12,284 nucleotides of DNA from an uncultured Muribaculaceae bacterium (GCA_938039795.1 CALHWU010000034.1:1-12284); one strand, 5' to 3'; counted from the first letter of the stretch, positions 1 through 8,738 are shown. Translations and numbers: made by a program. The notes: generated from the sequence alone by a model not told the origin.

Positions 1-1313
1 TGGCGCCTTTAGGCGCAGGGATCGATTTATCGAAGAGCCGACTGGGATATTCTTCATTTCGCTCCGCCGGATTTGATCCTGATCTGAAACGCCGTATCGA
101 TTCAATAGCCAAAGCCGGAGTGGCTTCTGGCGCCTACCCGGGATGTCAGGTCGTCGTAGCTCGCGGCGGTAATGTAGTATTAGATGCCTCGTATGGCAGG
201 ATAGAACGCGGAGGAGCTGCGGATGTCACCGGTGAGACTCTTTATGATATAGCGTCGATGACCAAGGCCACGGCGACTCTCGCCGGACTGATGAAGGCTT
301 ATGATGAAGGCCTGTTCAAGCTTGATGAACCTATATCAAAGTATATCCCCGAACTTGATGACACCGAGAAGTCGGATCTGACGCCCTCGCAGCTGCTGTA
401 TCACGAATCGGGCATGCCTGCGATCATCAACGTCAACAAGGTGATGATGGATCCTGACAGCTACACAGGGCCTCTGACCAGGGGAAAGGCATCGGCAGGA
501 TACGGCATACGCATCGCGCGCCGCGTCTATGGCAACAGCAGCGCACGTCTGCGCCGTGACATCATCAGCGCGTCGCCTACAAAAAGCAATAGGCTTGAGA
601 TTGCCAAAGGCATATATGGAGGTACCCCGTTGCGCGACACCATAATGAGCCGCATTCATCAGGCCCCTCTCCGCGCATCGAAGTCATACCGCTACAGCTG
701 TCTTAATTTCTGTCTGCTGATGGAGATGGAAGAGAATCTTACAGGCACTGAGCATGACCTTTGGGTCAAGTCGGAAATTTTCGGACCACTCGGAGCCTGG
801 CATACCGGATTCAGGCCCCGTGACTATTATCCTGTCGCTAAGATCGCTCCAACAGAGAATGACGCATTTCTGCGCAGGCAGACCATACGGGGGTATGTCC
901 ACGATGAGATAGCTGCCTTTTCCGGAGGAGTGCAGGGCAATGCGGGCCTCTTTTCCACAGCATCGGATATCGCCAAGTATTCACAGATGCTGCTCAATGG
1001 GGGAGTGTATGGCGGCGAACGCCTTCTCAATTCCGCGACGGTAAAGAAATTCACCGAAAGCCGCAGCGGTGGCGGACGCCGTGCTCTCGGATTTGATCTG
1101 ATGGGCAATCCCCTCAGCAACGATGATACCGGAAGCTATACGATTTTCGGCCATACTGGTTTTACCGGTACATGTTTCTGGATCGATCCCGAGAAACAGC
1201 TGATATTTGTATTCCTTTCCAACAGAGTCAATCCCTCGCGTGAAAACAGCGCTTTCAGCAAACTCAATCCGCGTGGTCTGATGATGAAAGCCATTTACGA
1301 ATCCTTACTGTAA
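1..1313 (+). CDS. Serine hydrolase, beta-lactamase family; C-terminal part of a probable GH3-beta-lactamase fusion (5' end outside window)
   Basis: The frame is open from base 3 to the TAA at 1311-1313, so the gene starts upstream of the window. A GTG at 120 could be called as a start, but the codons before it (APLGAGIDLSKS..., then DLKRRIDSIAKAG) read like the linker and first helix seen in Bacteroidetes proteins that join a glycoside hydrolase family 3 domain to a C-terminal beta-lactamase domain. Numbering from the GTG, the SxxK motif is S46-M-T-K49 (Ser nucleophile, Lys base), a YSC at 192-194 takes the place of YxN, and HTG at 345-347 takes the place of KTG. GGVQGNAGLFSTASD (about 269-283) is a typical segment of this esterase/DD-peptidase-like group. 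The fusion family is usually about 1000 residues, so more than half would lie to the left. Substrate is unknown; a role in breaking down or recycling peptidoglycan or other amino-sugar glycans is inference. The fold is secure, the GH3 fusion probable. Confidence 0.85.
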   Translation, partial: APLGAGIDLSKSRLGYSSFRSAGFDPDLKRRIDSIAKAGVASGAYPGCQVVVARGGNVVLDASYGRIERGGAADVTGETLYDIASMTKATATLAGLMKAYDEGLFKLDEPISKYIPELDDTEKSDLTPSQLLYHESGMPAIINVNKVMMDPDSYTGPLTRGKASAGYGIRIARRVYGNSSARLRRDIISASPTKSNRLEIAKGIYGGTPLRDTIMSRIHQAPLRASKSYRYSCLNFCLLMEMEENLTGTEHDLWVKSEIFGPLGAWHTGFRPRDYYPVAKIAPTENDAFLRRQTIRGYVHDEIAAFSGGVQGNAGLFSTASDIAKYSQMLLNGGVYGGERLLNSATVKKFTESRSGGGRRALGFDLMGNPLSNDDTGSYTIFGHTGFTGTCFWIDPEKQLIFVFLSNRVNPSRENSAFSKLNPRGLMMKAIYESLL

Positions 1314-1340
1314 AAACCATATATCACATATATTACTCCC

Positions 1341-4061
1341 ATGAGTGACGAATATAATGACGACGACGAGCTCTACGGACTGAACCCGGGCGAAGAGGAG
1401 GATGACGGCGAGGCCGTAGAGGGTGGTTTCGGGTCGATGCTTGTCGACCTTACTGACGACACCGTGCGCCATCAGCTCCGAGGCATGTTCCAGAGCTGGT
1501 ATCTCGACTATGCGTCATATACCATTCTTGACCGTGCTATTCCGCATATCGACGATGGTTTGAAACCGGTGCAGCGGCGCATACTCCACACAATGAAAAA
1601 GCTTGATGACGAGCATTTCATCAAAGTGGCCAACATTGTGGGCGCCACCATGGCGTTTCATCCCCACGGTGATTCCTCGATATATGGCGCTCTCGTGCAG
1701 CTCGGCCAGAAGCAGCTTCTGGTCGATACCCAGGGCAACTGGGGCAATACCCTGACCGGCGCCTCGGCGGCTGCCGGACGTTATATCGAGGCTCGCCTGT
1801 CGCCGTTCGCTGTCGAGGTGCTTTACAATCCCAAGGTGACCGAATGGGTTCCGAGCTATGACGGACGTGACAAGGAGCCTGTGACTCTTCCTGCCAAGTT
1901 CCCTCTGCTTCTCTTTCAGGGAGTAGGAGGTATTGCAGTGGGACTTTCTTCGCTTATCATGCCCCATAATTTCAACGAGATACTCGATGCCGCCGTGGCA
2001 TATCTCAAGAATGAGCCGTTCACGCTTTATCCCGACTTCCCGACAGGCGGATTTATCGACGTGTCGCGCTACAACGACGGCGCTCGTGGCGGAAGAATAA
2101 AGGTGCGTGCGAAGATCGAAAAAATCGACAGCAAGACGCTTGCCATCACTGAGATACCATTCGGACTTACTACCGAGACGCTTATCGAGACCATCATCAA
2201 GGCCAACGACAAAGGAAAAATCAAGATACGCCGCGTCGACGACAACACTTCGCGCACAGCCCGTATTATCGTCACTTTGCAGCCCGGGACATCGAGCGAC
2301 AAGGCGATTGATGCTCTTTATGCTTTCACTTCGTGCGAACTGCAGTTGTCGCCCAACTGTTGCGTGATCCATGATGACAAGCCGCGTTTCCTCGGGGTCA
2401 GCGACGTATTGCGCCACAACGTGGATCACACCCGTGCCATTTTCAAGGCCGAGCTTGAGATCAAGCTTGGCGAGGTCAGGGAGCAGCTGCTCTTTGCCAC
2501 GCTTGAAAAGATATTCATCGAGGAACGGATATATAAAGACAAGGAGTTTGAGGAAAGCCGGTCGAAGACCGAGGCAATACACCATATTGACCGCCGTCTA
2601 GAACCATGGAGAGAGAAATTCATCCGGCCGCTGACTGATGACGATCTGCTTCGCCTGCTTGAGATCAAGATGAGCCGCATACTGCGTTTCAGCTCAGATG
2701 CGGCCGACGATGCCATAGCTGAATACAACCGACGTATCGAAGCCATAGAAAAAGATCTGGCATCGCTTACGGAGTACACTATCCGGTGGTTTGAGCATCT
2801 CAAGGAAAAATATGGAGCGGCCTATCCGCGCCAGACTGTCATAAGGAATTTCGATAGTATCGAGGCAGCTAATGTGGCTGAGGCTACCGAGAAACTTTAT
2901 ATAGACCGCGACGAGGGCTTCATCGGCACTGCGCTGAAAATAGATCCTGACAAGCGTGAGAAGGCATTCCTCTTCAACTGCTCGAACATCGACGACATAA
3001 TAGTGTTCTATCGCGATGGCAAGTACAAGGTGATGCGTGTGCAGGAAAAAGTGTCGGTAGGCAAAGGGATAATCCATGTGGGTCTGTTCAAGCGCAACGA
3101 CATACGCACAGTCTACAATGTCATTTATCAGGACGGCAGAGGAGGCACATATTACATGAAGCGCTTCTCAGTCACCGGCATGACGCGCGACAAGGTCTAT
3201 GACCTGACGCAGGGCAAGCCAGGATCGAAGGTAGCATGGTTCACTGCCAATTCCAACGGCGAGGCCGAGTCGGTGAAGGTGGTGCTCAAACCCAAGGCGC
3301 GCCTGAAGACACTGCAGTTTGACGTGGATTTCGCAGAACTCACTATCAAGGGTCGTGGAGCGATGGGCAATATCGTGACTAAAAACGAGGTGCATCACTT
3401 CACGCTAAGCCGTAAAGGTCATTCGACACTGGGCGGACGTCAGGTGTGGTTCGACCACGATGTGCTGCGCATCAATTACGACGGGCGCGGAGAATATCTC
3501 GGCGAGTTCGGCCCCAGTGATCTGGTGCTTGTGGTGCTTGACAACGGCGAATATTACACATCGACGTTTGATGCCTCCAACCATTATGAGGAGGGAATAA
3601 TGCTGATACAGCGTTTCAGGCCAGAGACGGTGTGGACCGCGATATTGCGTGATGCCGACCAGGGCAATTATCCTTATGTGAAACGCTTTAAGTTTGAGCC
3701 GTCGGCTCGCCGTCAGCGCTATCTCGGCGAGAACGAGCATTCTGCTCTTATCGCGCTCAGCGACAAGGATGGAGCCCGCTTCCTGGTGACTTTTGGCGGA
3801 GCCGATGAAATCCGAGGTCAGCTGACTCTTGATGCGGAAGATTTTATTGCCGTGAAATCGCTGAGAGCCAAAGGGAAGCGACTGACTACATATGATGTGG
3901 CGTCGATCACTGAAATCGAACCGCGTGAGAAGTCCGATCCTGAAAACATGGCGGAATCAGATGGAGAAGCAGATACAGAGGCTGATGAAGATGACACTTC
4001 CGGCGCTCAGTCTGATGACGAGGTGCGTGATGAACTGACAGGCCAACAGCGTATATTCTGA
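1341..4061 (+). CDS. parC: DNA topoisomerase IV subunit A (ParC), Bacteroidetes type
   Basis: This is the DNA-cutting subunit of topoisomerase IV (type IIA), which with ParE separates linked daughter chromosomes. The 906 residues start with an acidic stretch (about 3-27), then the winged-helix breakage domain: DGLKPVQRRIL at 72-82, HPHGD at 107-111, and catalytic Tyr148 within AAAGRYIEARLS. A coiled-coil tower and gate region follow (about 370-500), then a C-terminal beta-pinwheel. The pinwheel has only a degenerate version of the GyrA box (KGRGAMGN), and with the Bacteroidetes-style sequence this favours ParC over GyrA. The last ~45 residues are again rich in Asp and Glu. In the quinolone region the Ser position (E. 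coli GyrA Ser83) is Ser112, while the acidic position (Asp87) is Gly116. It begins 27 bases after the serine hydrolase, and its TGA shares one base with the next ATG (TGATG), which suggests translational coupling. ParE is not in the window. Confidence 0.93.
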   Translation: MSDEYNDDDELYGLNPGEEEDDGEAVEGGFGSMLVDLTDDTVRHQLRGMFQSWYLDYASYTILDRAIPHIDDGLKPVQRRILHTMKKLDDEHFIKVANIVGATMAFHPHGDSSIYGALVQLGQKQLLVDTQGNWGNTLTGASAAAGRYIEARLSPFAVEVLYNPKVTEWVPSYDGRDKEPVTLPAKFPLLLFQGVGGIAVGLSSLIMPHNFNEILDAAVAYLKNEPFTLYPDFPTGGFIDVSRYNDGARGGRIKVRAKIEKIDSKTLAITEIPFGLTTETLIETIIKANDKGKIKIRRVDDNTSRTARIIVTLQPGTSSDKAIDALYAFTSCELQLSPNCCVIHDDKPRFLGVSDVLRHNVDHTRAIFKAELEIKLGEVREQLLFATLEKIFIEERIYKDKEFEESRSKTEAIHHIDRRLEPWREKFIRPLTDDDLLRLLEIKMSRILRFSSDAADDAIAEYNRRIEAIEKDLASLTEYTIRWFEHLKEKYGAAYPRQTVIRNFDSIEAANVAEATEKLYIDRDEGFIGTALKIDPDKREKAFLFNCSNIDDIIVFYRDGKYKVMRVQEKVSVGKGIIHVGLFKRNDIRTVYNVIYQDGRGGTYYMKRFSVTGMTRDKVYDLTQGKPGSKVAWFTANSNGEAESVKVVLKPKARLKTLQFDVDFAELTIKGRGAMGNIVTKNEVHHFTLSRKGHSTLGGRQVWFDHDVLRINYDGRGEYLGEFGPSDLVLVVLDNGEYYTSTFDASNHYEEGIMLIQRFRPETVWTAILRDADQGNYPYVKRFKFEPSARRQRYLGENEHSALIALSDKDGARFLVTFGGADEIRGQLTLDAEDFIAVKSLRAKGKRLTTYDVASITEIEPREKSDPENMAESDGEADTEADEDDTSGAQSDDEVRDELTGQQRIF

Positions 4062-4921
4062 TGAAAAGATTTTTGAGACCATTGATGATGGCTGCTTTCA
4101 TAGCAGCAGCGTCATCACTGTCGGCATCGGAGCCGGAAGAGATATTGTTGCGGCCGGTGACCGCCGCATATACTATAGAGGCAGGTTCATCGCATCTCGC
4201 CGATACGTATCTTTCGCCGATACGTTATTCAGGCTGGAGTCTTGGAGCCGGCTACTCAAGGATGCAGGCCATGAAGTTCTCGCCCGAAAAATGGGTAATG
4301 GCTCTTGATACACGCGTGGCAGCCGAACGCACACTCAATCGTGTGGGCAACGCCACTATGTGGTACTGGGGGCTTGATTTACATTGGGCGATGATGAGGC
4401 GTGTGCGTCCGGCCTCGGGGCTTACAGTCGGGTTCGGCGCCGGCCCCGGCCTGAAAGCCGGATGCCTGTACTCGCAGCGCAACGGCAATAATCCGGCATC
4501 AGCCAAAGCCGCTTTCACAATAGATCTGACCGGTTATGTGGCGTGGAACACTCGTGTCGGCCGGCTGCCGCTTACGCTGATCTATCGTCCTTCAATTCCT
4601 CTTACAGGAGTCTTTTTCGCGCCTGATTACGGAGAACTGTATTATGAGATTTATCTCGGTAATCACTCGGGTCTGGCACGTATGGCATGGTGGGGTAATT
4701 ATTTCGCCCTCGACCATATCCTGGCGGTTGATCTGCACCTTGGCACGACCTCTCTGCGTATCGGATATTCCGGGCAGTTTCTGTCGACCAAGGCGAGTGA
4801 CATAACGTCGCGGATGGCTCGCCATTGTGCCGTCGTAGGTGTCGCGGGCGAATGGCTCTCAGTCAGTCCTCGGAAAAAAATATCTCCCAAGGCACGTATG
4901 ATCAATGCACTTTATGAATAA
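4061..4921 (+). CDS. Exported protein, DUF3316-like, possible outer-membrane beta-barrel
   Basis: The 286-residue product starts with a clear Sec signal peptide: MKRFLRP, then a hydrophobic run to about residue 20, with SLSASEPEE as the probable cleavage region. The mature part has no further long hydrophobic helix. It is a series of short alternating segments with many aromatic and Gly residues (YSGWSLGAGYSRM, GLTVGFGAGPGLKAG, GDYGELYYEIYLG-like stretches, LGTTSLRIGYSGQF), the look of a small outer-membrane or periplasmic beta structure. DTYLSPIRYSGWS near residues 48-60 resembles the Bacteroidetes family DUF3316; I rely on memory for that match. No catalytic motif is visible and the function is unknown. 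The ATG overlaps the parC stop by one base, and the 3' end overlaps the S41 peptidase start, so it probably shares an mRNA with both. Confidence 0.75.
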   Translation: MKRFLRPLMMAAFIAAASSLSASEPEEILLRPVTAAYTIEAGSSHLADTYLSPIRYSGWSLGAGYSRMQAMKFSPEKWVMALDTRVAAERTLNRVGNATMWYWGLDLHWAMMRRVRPASGLTVGFGAGPGLKAGCLYSQRNGNNPASAKAAFTIDLTGYVAWNTRVGRLPLTLIYRPSIPLTGVFFAPDYGELYYEIYLGNHSGLARMAWWGNYFALDHILAVDLHLGTTSLRIGYSGQFLSTKASDITSRMARHCAVVGVAGEWLSVSPRKKISPKARMINALYE

Positions 4922-5951
4922 ATATACAGTCTCTGCTATTGCAGCGGTTTCAGTGGCCGTTGCATTGATGATGTCGGCTTGTCATGAACTGCCCGATTAT
5001 GACAATTCGGCAGAGGGTAATTTCGATGCCCTCTGGACGCTTGTCGACGAACACTATTGTTTTTTTGCCGACAAGGATATAGACTGGATGGAAACAGCCG
5101 CCATATACAGAAGCCAGATCCGTCCCGGAATGTCGTCGAAGTCGCTGTTTGCGGTCATGTCAGCCATGCTCGACGAGCTCCGCGACGGACATGTCAATCT
5201 CTCGGCTCCGTTTGCGACGTCATACTACAGGAAGTGGTGGAGCGATTATCCTCACAACTACGATGAGCGTATCATCCAGCAAAATTATTTCGATTTCGGG
5301 TATACATCGCTCGGTATGTCGGATTATGGTGTGCTTCTGGCCAACGTCGGTTATCTCCGCTGGCCGACTTTCGACTCTTCGCTCGGCCCGGGCAATATCG
5401 ATCATATACTGGCCTCTTTCTCCATGACCTGCGGTCTTATAATCGATATTCGTGACAACGGGGGAGGACAGGTGTCCAATGCCAACGATCTTGTTGCCCA
5501 TTTTATTACTGAAACAATAACAGGCGGGTATATCTATCATAAGAGCGGCCCCGGACACGATGATTTCTCAGAGCCCTATCCGGTCAGGATCGAGCCGATC
5601 GGCAACGGGCATGTCGTGTGGACAAAACCGGTGGTAGTCCTCACCAACCGTGGTACTTTCTCAGCCGCCAACTATTTCACGGCTGTGATGAAACAATTGC
5701 CTAATGTGACTGTCGTCGGCTCTGTAACCGGAGGAGGATGCGGCATGCCTGTGAGCTACGAGCTCCCCAATGGCTGGGGCATACGCATGTCGTCATCGCC
5801 GCTCATCGACTCACAGGGCAACTTGACCGAAAACGGAGTGGCACCCACTGAAGGATGCGATGTCGATATGGATCCTCTGGCGGCGTTCAACGGCCGCGAT
5901 ACAATGCTTGACTTCGCGATCGACTATATAGTGGCTCTCGCGTCACGATAG
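4905..5951 (+). CDS. S41-family serine peptidase, predicted lipoprotein
   Basis: The 348-residue product begins with a lipoprotein signal: positive Lys5, a hydrophobic run, then LMMSAC with Cys26 as the likely lipidated residue. The acidic residues just after the Cys (HELPDYD) could favour surface display in Bacteroidetes, but that is inference. An N-terminal helical region contains ELRDGHVNLSAP (91-102), a segment usual in this family. The peptidase core has LIIDIRDNGGGQVSNAND (178-195) and TNRGTFSAAN (247-256), where Ser253 is the expected nucleophile; GVAPTEGCDVDMDP (311-324) is the usual C-terminal strand. I do not see a clear PDZ domain, which fits the shorter tricorn/IRBP-like members better than the classic C-terminal processing proteases. 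ATG 4905 and ATG 4914 are both possible starts; both overlap the upstream gene (17 or 8 bases), and the signal peptide works from either. It converges with the Ca2+ ATPase gene, overlapping it by 9 bases. Confidence 0.9.
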   Translation: MHFMNKYTVSAIAAVSVAVALMMSACHELPDYDNSAEGNFDALWTLVDEHYCFFADKDIDWMETAAIYRSQIRPGMSSKSLFAVMSAMLDELRDGHVNLSAPFATSYYRKWWSDYPHNYDERIIQQNYFDFGYTSLGMSDYGVLLANVGYLRWPTFDSSLGPGNIDHILASFSMTCGLIIDIRDNGGGQVSNANDLVAHFITETITGGYIYHKSGPGHDDFSEPYPVRIEPIGNGHVVWTKPVVVLTNRGTFSAANYFTAVMKQLPNVTVVGSVTGGGCGMPVSYELPNGWGIRMSSSPLIDSQGNLTENGVAPTEGCDVDMDPLAAFNGRDTMLDFAIDYIVALASR

Positions 5952-8600
5952 ACTCCTGCGATGCATCCATCGCAGGAGTTCTCCGATCCATAACACCGAC
6001 GACGTCGACGCGATGATTATTATCCAGTCGGAGATGCGGAGCGGCACGACGTTGAAAAGCTCGTCGCCAACGTTGACGATAAGTATCTGTCCGACAAATA
6101 TCAGCAACGTTATTATCACGAATCCCTGACAGTCCTTGAAGTGGAAAGCCGAGCGTCCGGTCTCGAATGCGCGGGCATTGAACATGTTCCAGAGCTGGAG
6201 GAACACGAAAGTGGTGAAAAACAGTGACAGTTCGTAGGGAGTCAGCCCCGACGAGGCGTGAATCGGTAATCGGCCGATCTGCGTAAGCGATGTGAGGTCG
6301 GTATGTTCGAGATAATAAAGGAAAGCCAGGAGAATGATGAAGAAGAGGCCTCCGGTGCCGATGATGAAGCGACGCATCGGCGGAGTGATGATGAATGACC
6401 GGCGGTCGCGGGGAGCATCACGCATGACTGATGGAGTAGGGGGCAGTGAGGCCAGAGCCATGGCCGCGAATGTGTCCATGATCAGATTGACCCAGAGCAT
6501 CTGTGTGACGGTCAGCGGCGACTGCATGCCCATGAACGCTCCGCAGAGCACTATCAGACATGCCACCAGATTGACCGTCATCTGGAAGAGGATAAACCGC
6601 TGGATGTTGCGGAACAATGAACGTCCCCACATTACCGCCTTGCCGATCGATGTGAAGGAGTTGTCGATAATGGTGATGTCTGAAGCATCCTTGGCCACCG
6701 ACGTGCCGTCGCCCATCGAGAGACCTACCTGCGCTGCTTTCAGGGCCGGGGCGTCGTTGGTGCCGTCACCTGTCACTGCCACGACTTCTCCTTTCTGTTG
6801 AAGGGCCTCGACGAGGCGTTTCTTGTCCATAGGACGGGCGCGGGCGATAATCTTGAGATCCTCCGCGCGGTCAAGAAGCTCATGCTCGTCAAGTTGTTCG
6901 AATTCAGGGCCTGTTATTATGGCGTCTGCAGTGTCGCTGTCGTTCCATATACCGATCTGTCGTCCTATCTCTTTAGCGGTGGCCGGGGTGTCGCCGGTGA
7001 CGATCTTAATGTGGATGCCTGCATCTGTTACCTCTTGCACGGCCTGAGGCACATCCGCCCTTACAGGATCGGATATTGCCACGATGCCCATGAATGTCAG
7101 TCCTCCGGCTACGACTTTTCCGCCCTGTATGGGATCCTCGTTGTCGGAAAGCCGTTTGTAGGCGAAGCCGAGAGTGCGCATGCCCTGACTCTGATATCCG
7201 AGCAGCAGGGCGTCAATCTCCTGCCGGTTTATGCCGCAGGTGTTGTCGCACATGCCGAATACTATTTCGGGAGCTCCCTTGATATAAAGCATCCTGTCGC
7301 CCATCTTGCCCGTCACAGCAGTGGCCATATATTTTCGCTCGGTAGTGAACGGCAGTTCGTCGAACGATGTCACGCTTTCACGCAGTTTCCGGTAGTCATA
7401 GCCCATGTCTTTCAGCCAAAGCAGCAGCGCGCCTTCGGTGGGATTGCCTATCACCGATGGTTTCTCGCCCCTGAGATCGAGCTCGGCGGTGGAGTTGGCT
7501 GCGATGCTTTCGGCTACGAATTCCGCCGGAGGATCAGCGAACAGCTCCATGTCGTAGACCTGCATCTGGTTTTGTGTGAGCGTTCCGGTCTTATCAGTGC
7601 ATATCACAGTGGTGGCGCCCATGGTCTCGCAGGCATGGAGTTTACGTACAAGGTTGTTGGTCTTGAGCATGCGGCGCATAGAGTATGCAAGCGCCAGCGT
7701 GACGGCCATAGGCAGGCCTTCGGGCACTGAAACTACCACGAGAGTGACAGCGATCATCAGCGTCTGGAGCAGATAAGCCATAAACGAAATCCACTCAAAC
7801 GGCGTATGGGCAAAGTACATTATGATCCTTCCGGCCACTATTGCTGCCGCCACTGCATAGGCAAACCGCGATATCATCTTGCCGAGGCTCTCAAACTGTT
7901 CGTCGAGAGGCGTCTTTACATGATCATCGATCTGCGCCGCCTCGTATACCTTGCCGTTTTCAGTGTGATCGCCGACGGCGCTGACTTTCATCAAGCCGTG
8001 TCCTTCCATCACTTTCGTGCCACGCATCACGTGGTCGGAAGGAAAGGTCGCATCGGGGTCGAATTCGCTCTCTGTTACGGTTTTGTGGGCCATCGGCTCG
8101 CCTGTAAGCGTCGATTCGTCAACGTTGAGGCTTACCGCCTCAAGCAGCTGCCCGTCGGCCGGAATCTCCATGCCGGTAGTCAGCACCACGACATCTCCGA
8201 ATACGACATCTCGTTTGGGTACCATCGTCGGATTACCTTCGCGGATCACCTGTACGGGCTCGTCGTCATTTACCTTGTTGAGTATGGCGAACTCCTTGTC
8301 GGCTTTCTGCTCGAAATAAAATGCCAGTCCTGTGGCGAGGAGTATGGCGGCAAATATGCCTACTGGTTCGAAAAAAACGGTTTTACCCTCATGCAGCCCC
8401 CAGTATTCATAGCATGATATTCCGACTGACAGCACTCCGGCGACAAGAAGTATTATGATCAGCGGGTCGGTGAATTTAGCGAGAAACAGTTTCCAGGCCG
8501 AAGTGCGCGGGGGCGGGGTAAGTATGTTTGCTCCATATTTAAGCCGGTTCTCTTCGACTTCCCGTGCGGTCAGTCCGGTCAGGTGTTCGGATTGTGACAT
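5943..8600 (-). CDS. Calcium-translocating P-type ATPase, PMCA (IIB) type
   Basis: An inner-membrane pump that moves Ca2+ out of the cytoplasm at the cost of ATP. I chose the ATG at 8600 (885 residues). A TTG at 8648 would add 16 residues, but the likely promoter box lies between the two. From the ATG: TGEP at 166-169 (actuator domain; Pro where many members have Ser), PEGLP at 293-297 (M4 ion site), DKTGT at 336-340 with Asp336 phosphorylated, KGAPE at 441-445 (nucleotide domain), TGD near 535 and TGDGTNDAP at 610-618 (hinge). M5 carries Asn677 (QMTVN) and M6 carries NLIMDT with Asn705 and Asp709, the pair that marks the plasma-membrane Ca2+ ATPase type rather than SERCA or Na+/K+ pumps. N- and C-terminal membrane helices are present, with no eukaryotic calmodulin-binding tail. 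Stands alone on its strand downstream of purT, with its own likely promoter. Confidence 0.92.
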   Translation of the reverse strand: MSQSEHLTGLTAREVEENRLKYGANILTPPPRTSAWKLFLAKFTDPLIIILLVAGVLSVGISCYEYWGLHEGKTVFFEPVGIFAAILLATGLAFYFEQKADKEFAILNKVNDDEPVQVIREGNPTMVPKRDVVFGDVVVLTTGMEIPADGQLLEAVSLNVDESTLTGEPMAHKTVTESEFDPDATFPSDHVMRGTKVMEGHGLMKVSAVGDHTENGKVYEAAQIDDHVKTPLDEQFESLGKMISRFAYAVAAAIVAGRIIMYFAHTPFEWISFMAYLLQTLMIAVTLVVVSVPEGLPMAVTLALAYSMRRMLKTNNLVRKLHACETMGATTVICTDKTGTLTQNQMQVYDMELFADPPAEFVAESIAANSTAELDLRGEKPSVIGNPTEGALLLWLKDMGYDYRKLRESVTSFDELPFTTERKYMATAVTGKMGDRMLYIKGAPEIVFGMCDNTCGINRQEIDALLLGYQSQGMRTLGFAYKRLSDNEDPIQGGKVVAGGLTFMGIVAISDPVRADVPQAVQEVTDAGIHIKIVTGDTPATAKEIGRQIGIWNDSDTADAIITGPEFEQLDEHELLDRAEDLKIIARARPMDKKRLVEALQQKGEVVAVTGDGTNDAPALKAAQVGLSMGDGTSVAKDASDITIIDNSFTSIGKAVMWGRSLFRNIQRFILFQMTVNLVACLIVLCGAFMGMQSPLTVTQMLWVNLIMDTFAAMALASLPPTPSVMRDAPRDRRSFIITPPMRRFIIGTGGLFFIILLAFLYYLEHTDLTSLTQIGRLPIHASSGLTPYELSLFFTTFVFLQLWNMFNARAFETGRSAFHFKDCQGFVIITLLIFVGQILIVNVGDELFNVVPLRISDWIIIIASTSSVLWIGELLRWMHRRSLS
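5952..5979. terminator. Perfect 12-bp hairpin between convergent genes, probable bidirectional transcript end
   Basis: ACTCCTGCGATG is followed by a 4-base loop and its exact reverse complement CATCGCAGGAGT. The hairpin begins on the base right after the TAG of the S41 gene. On the other strand it lies inside the last codons of the ATPase gene (residues LLRWMHRRS). Neither side has a T-run, so this is not a classic rho-independent terminator. It may still block 3' exonuclease or stop polymerase. Structure is certain, role is inferred from position. Confidence 0.55.
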
Positions 8601-8635
8601 TTTGTGGGGTTTGCTTTTATAGTTGATTAGCCGTA

Positions 8636-8643
8636 CAAAATTA
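8636..8643 (-). promoter_or_regulatory. Possible -7 box of the Ca2+ ATPase promoter
   Basis: The minus strand reads TAATTTTG, which fits the Bacteroides -7 consensus TAnnTTTG. It is 35 bases before the chosen ATG at 8600, giving a short leader. No good TTTG is found at the expected 19-21 base spacing upstream, so the -33 half is weak. The rest of the 194-base gap 8601-8794 holds an AT-rich run (about 8678-8701) and the hairpin at 8739-8770; I see no small gene in it. Confidence 0.4.
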
Positions 8644-8738
8644 CTCAAACCTAAGGAGTCGTAGGTTGAGGCGGCTGTTACATTTTTGTTAACTTTATAA
8701 CACTTCGGGGCTTCTGATGTTTAGCGGGTATTGCAGAC

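Noticed and set aside
1515..2585. 356-codon open frame on the - strand opposite parC
   Set aside because: The + strand here encodes the catalytic core of ParC with all motifs; the antisense product has no family likeness.
6798..7730. 310-codon open frame on the + strand opposite the ATPase
   Set aside because: It mirrors a strongly conserved ATPase region in the opposite strand, shows no recognisable domain, and is explained by the GC-rich codon use of the real gene.
8601..8648. TTG start at 8648 for the Ca2+ ATPase (16 extra residues)
   Set aside because: The extra residues do not resemble the family, and the likely -7 box TAATTTTG (8643-8636) falls inside them. ATG 8600 gives MSQSEHLTGLTAREVEE, a normal N-terminus.
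8677..8700. AT-rich GTTA/TAAC stretch as an operator or small RNA
   Set aside because: The symmetry is short and imperfect, and there is no supporting terminator or known site; it is more likely just AT-rich promoter-upstream DNA.
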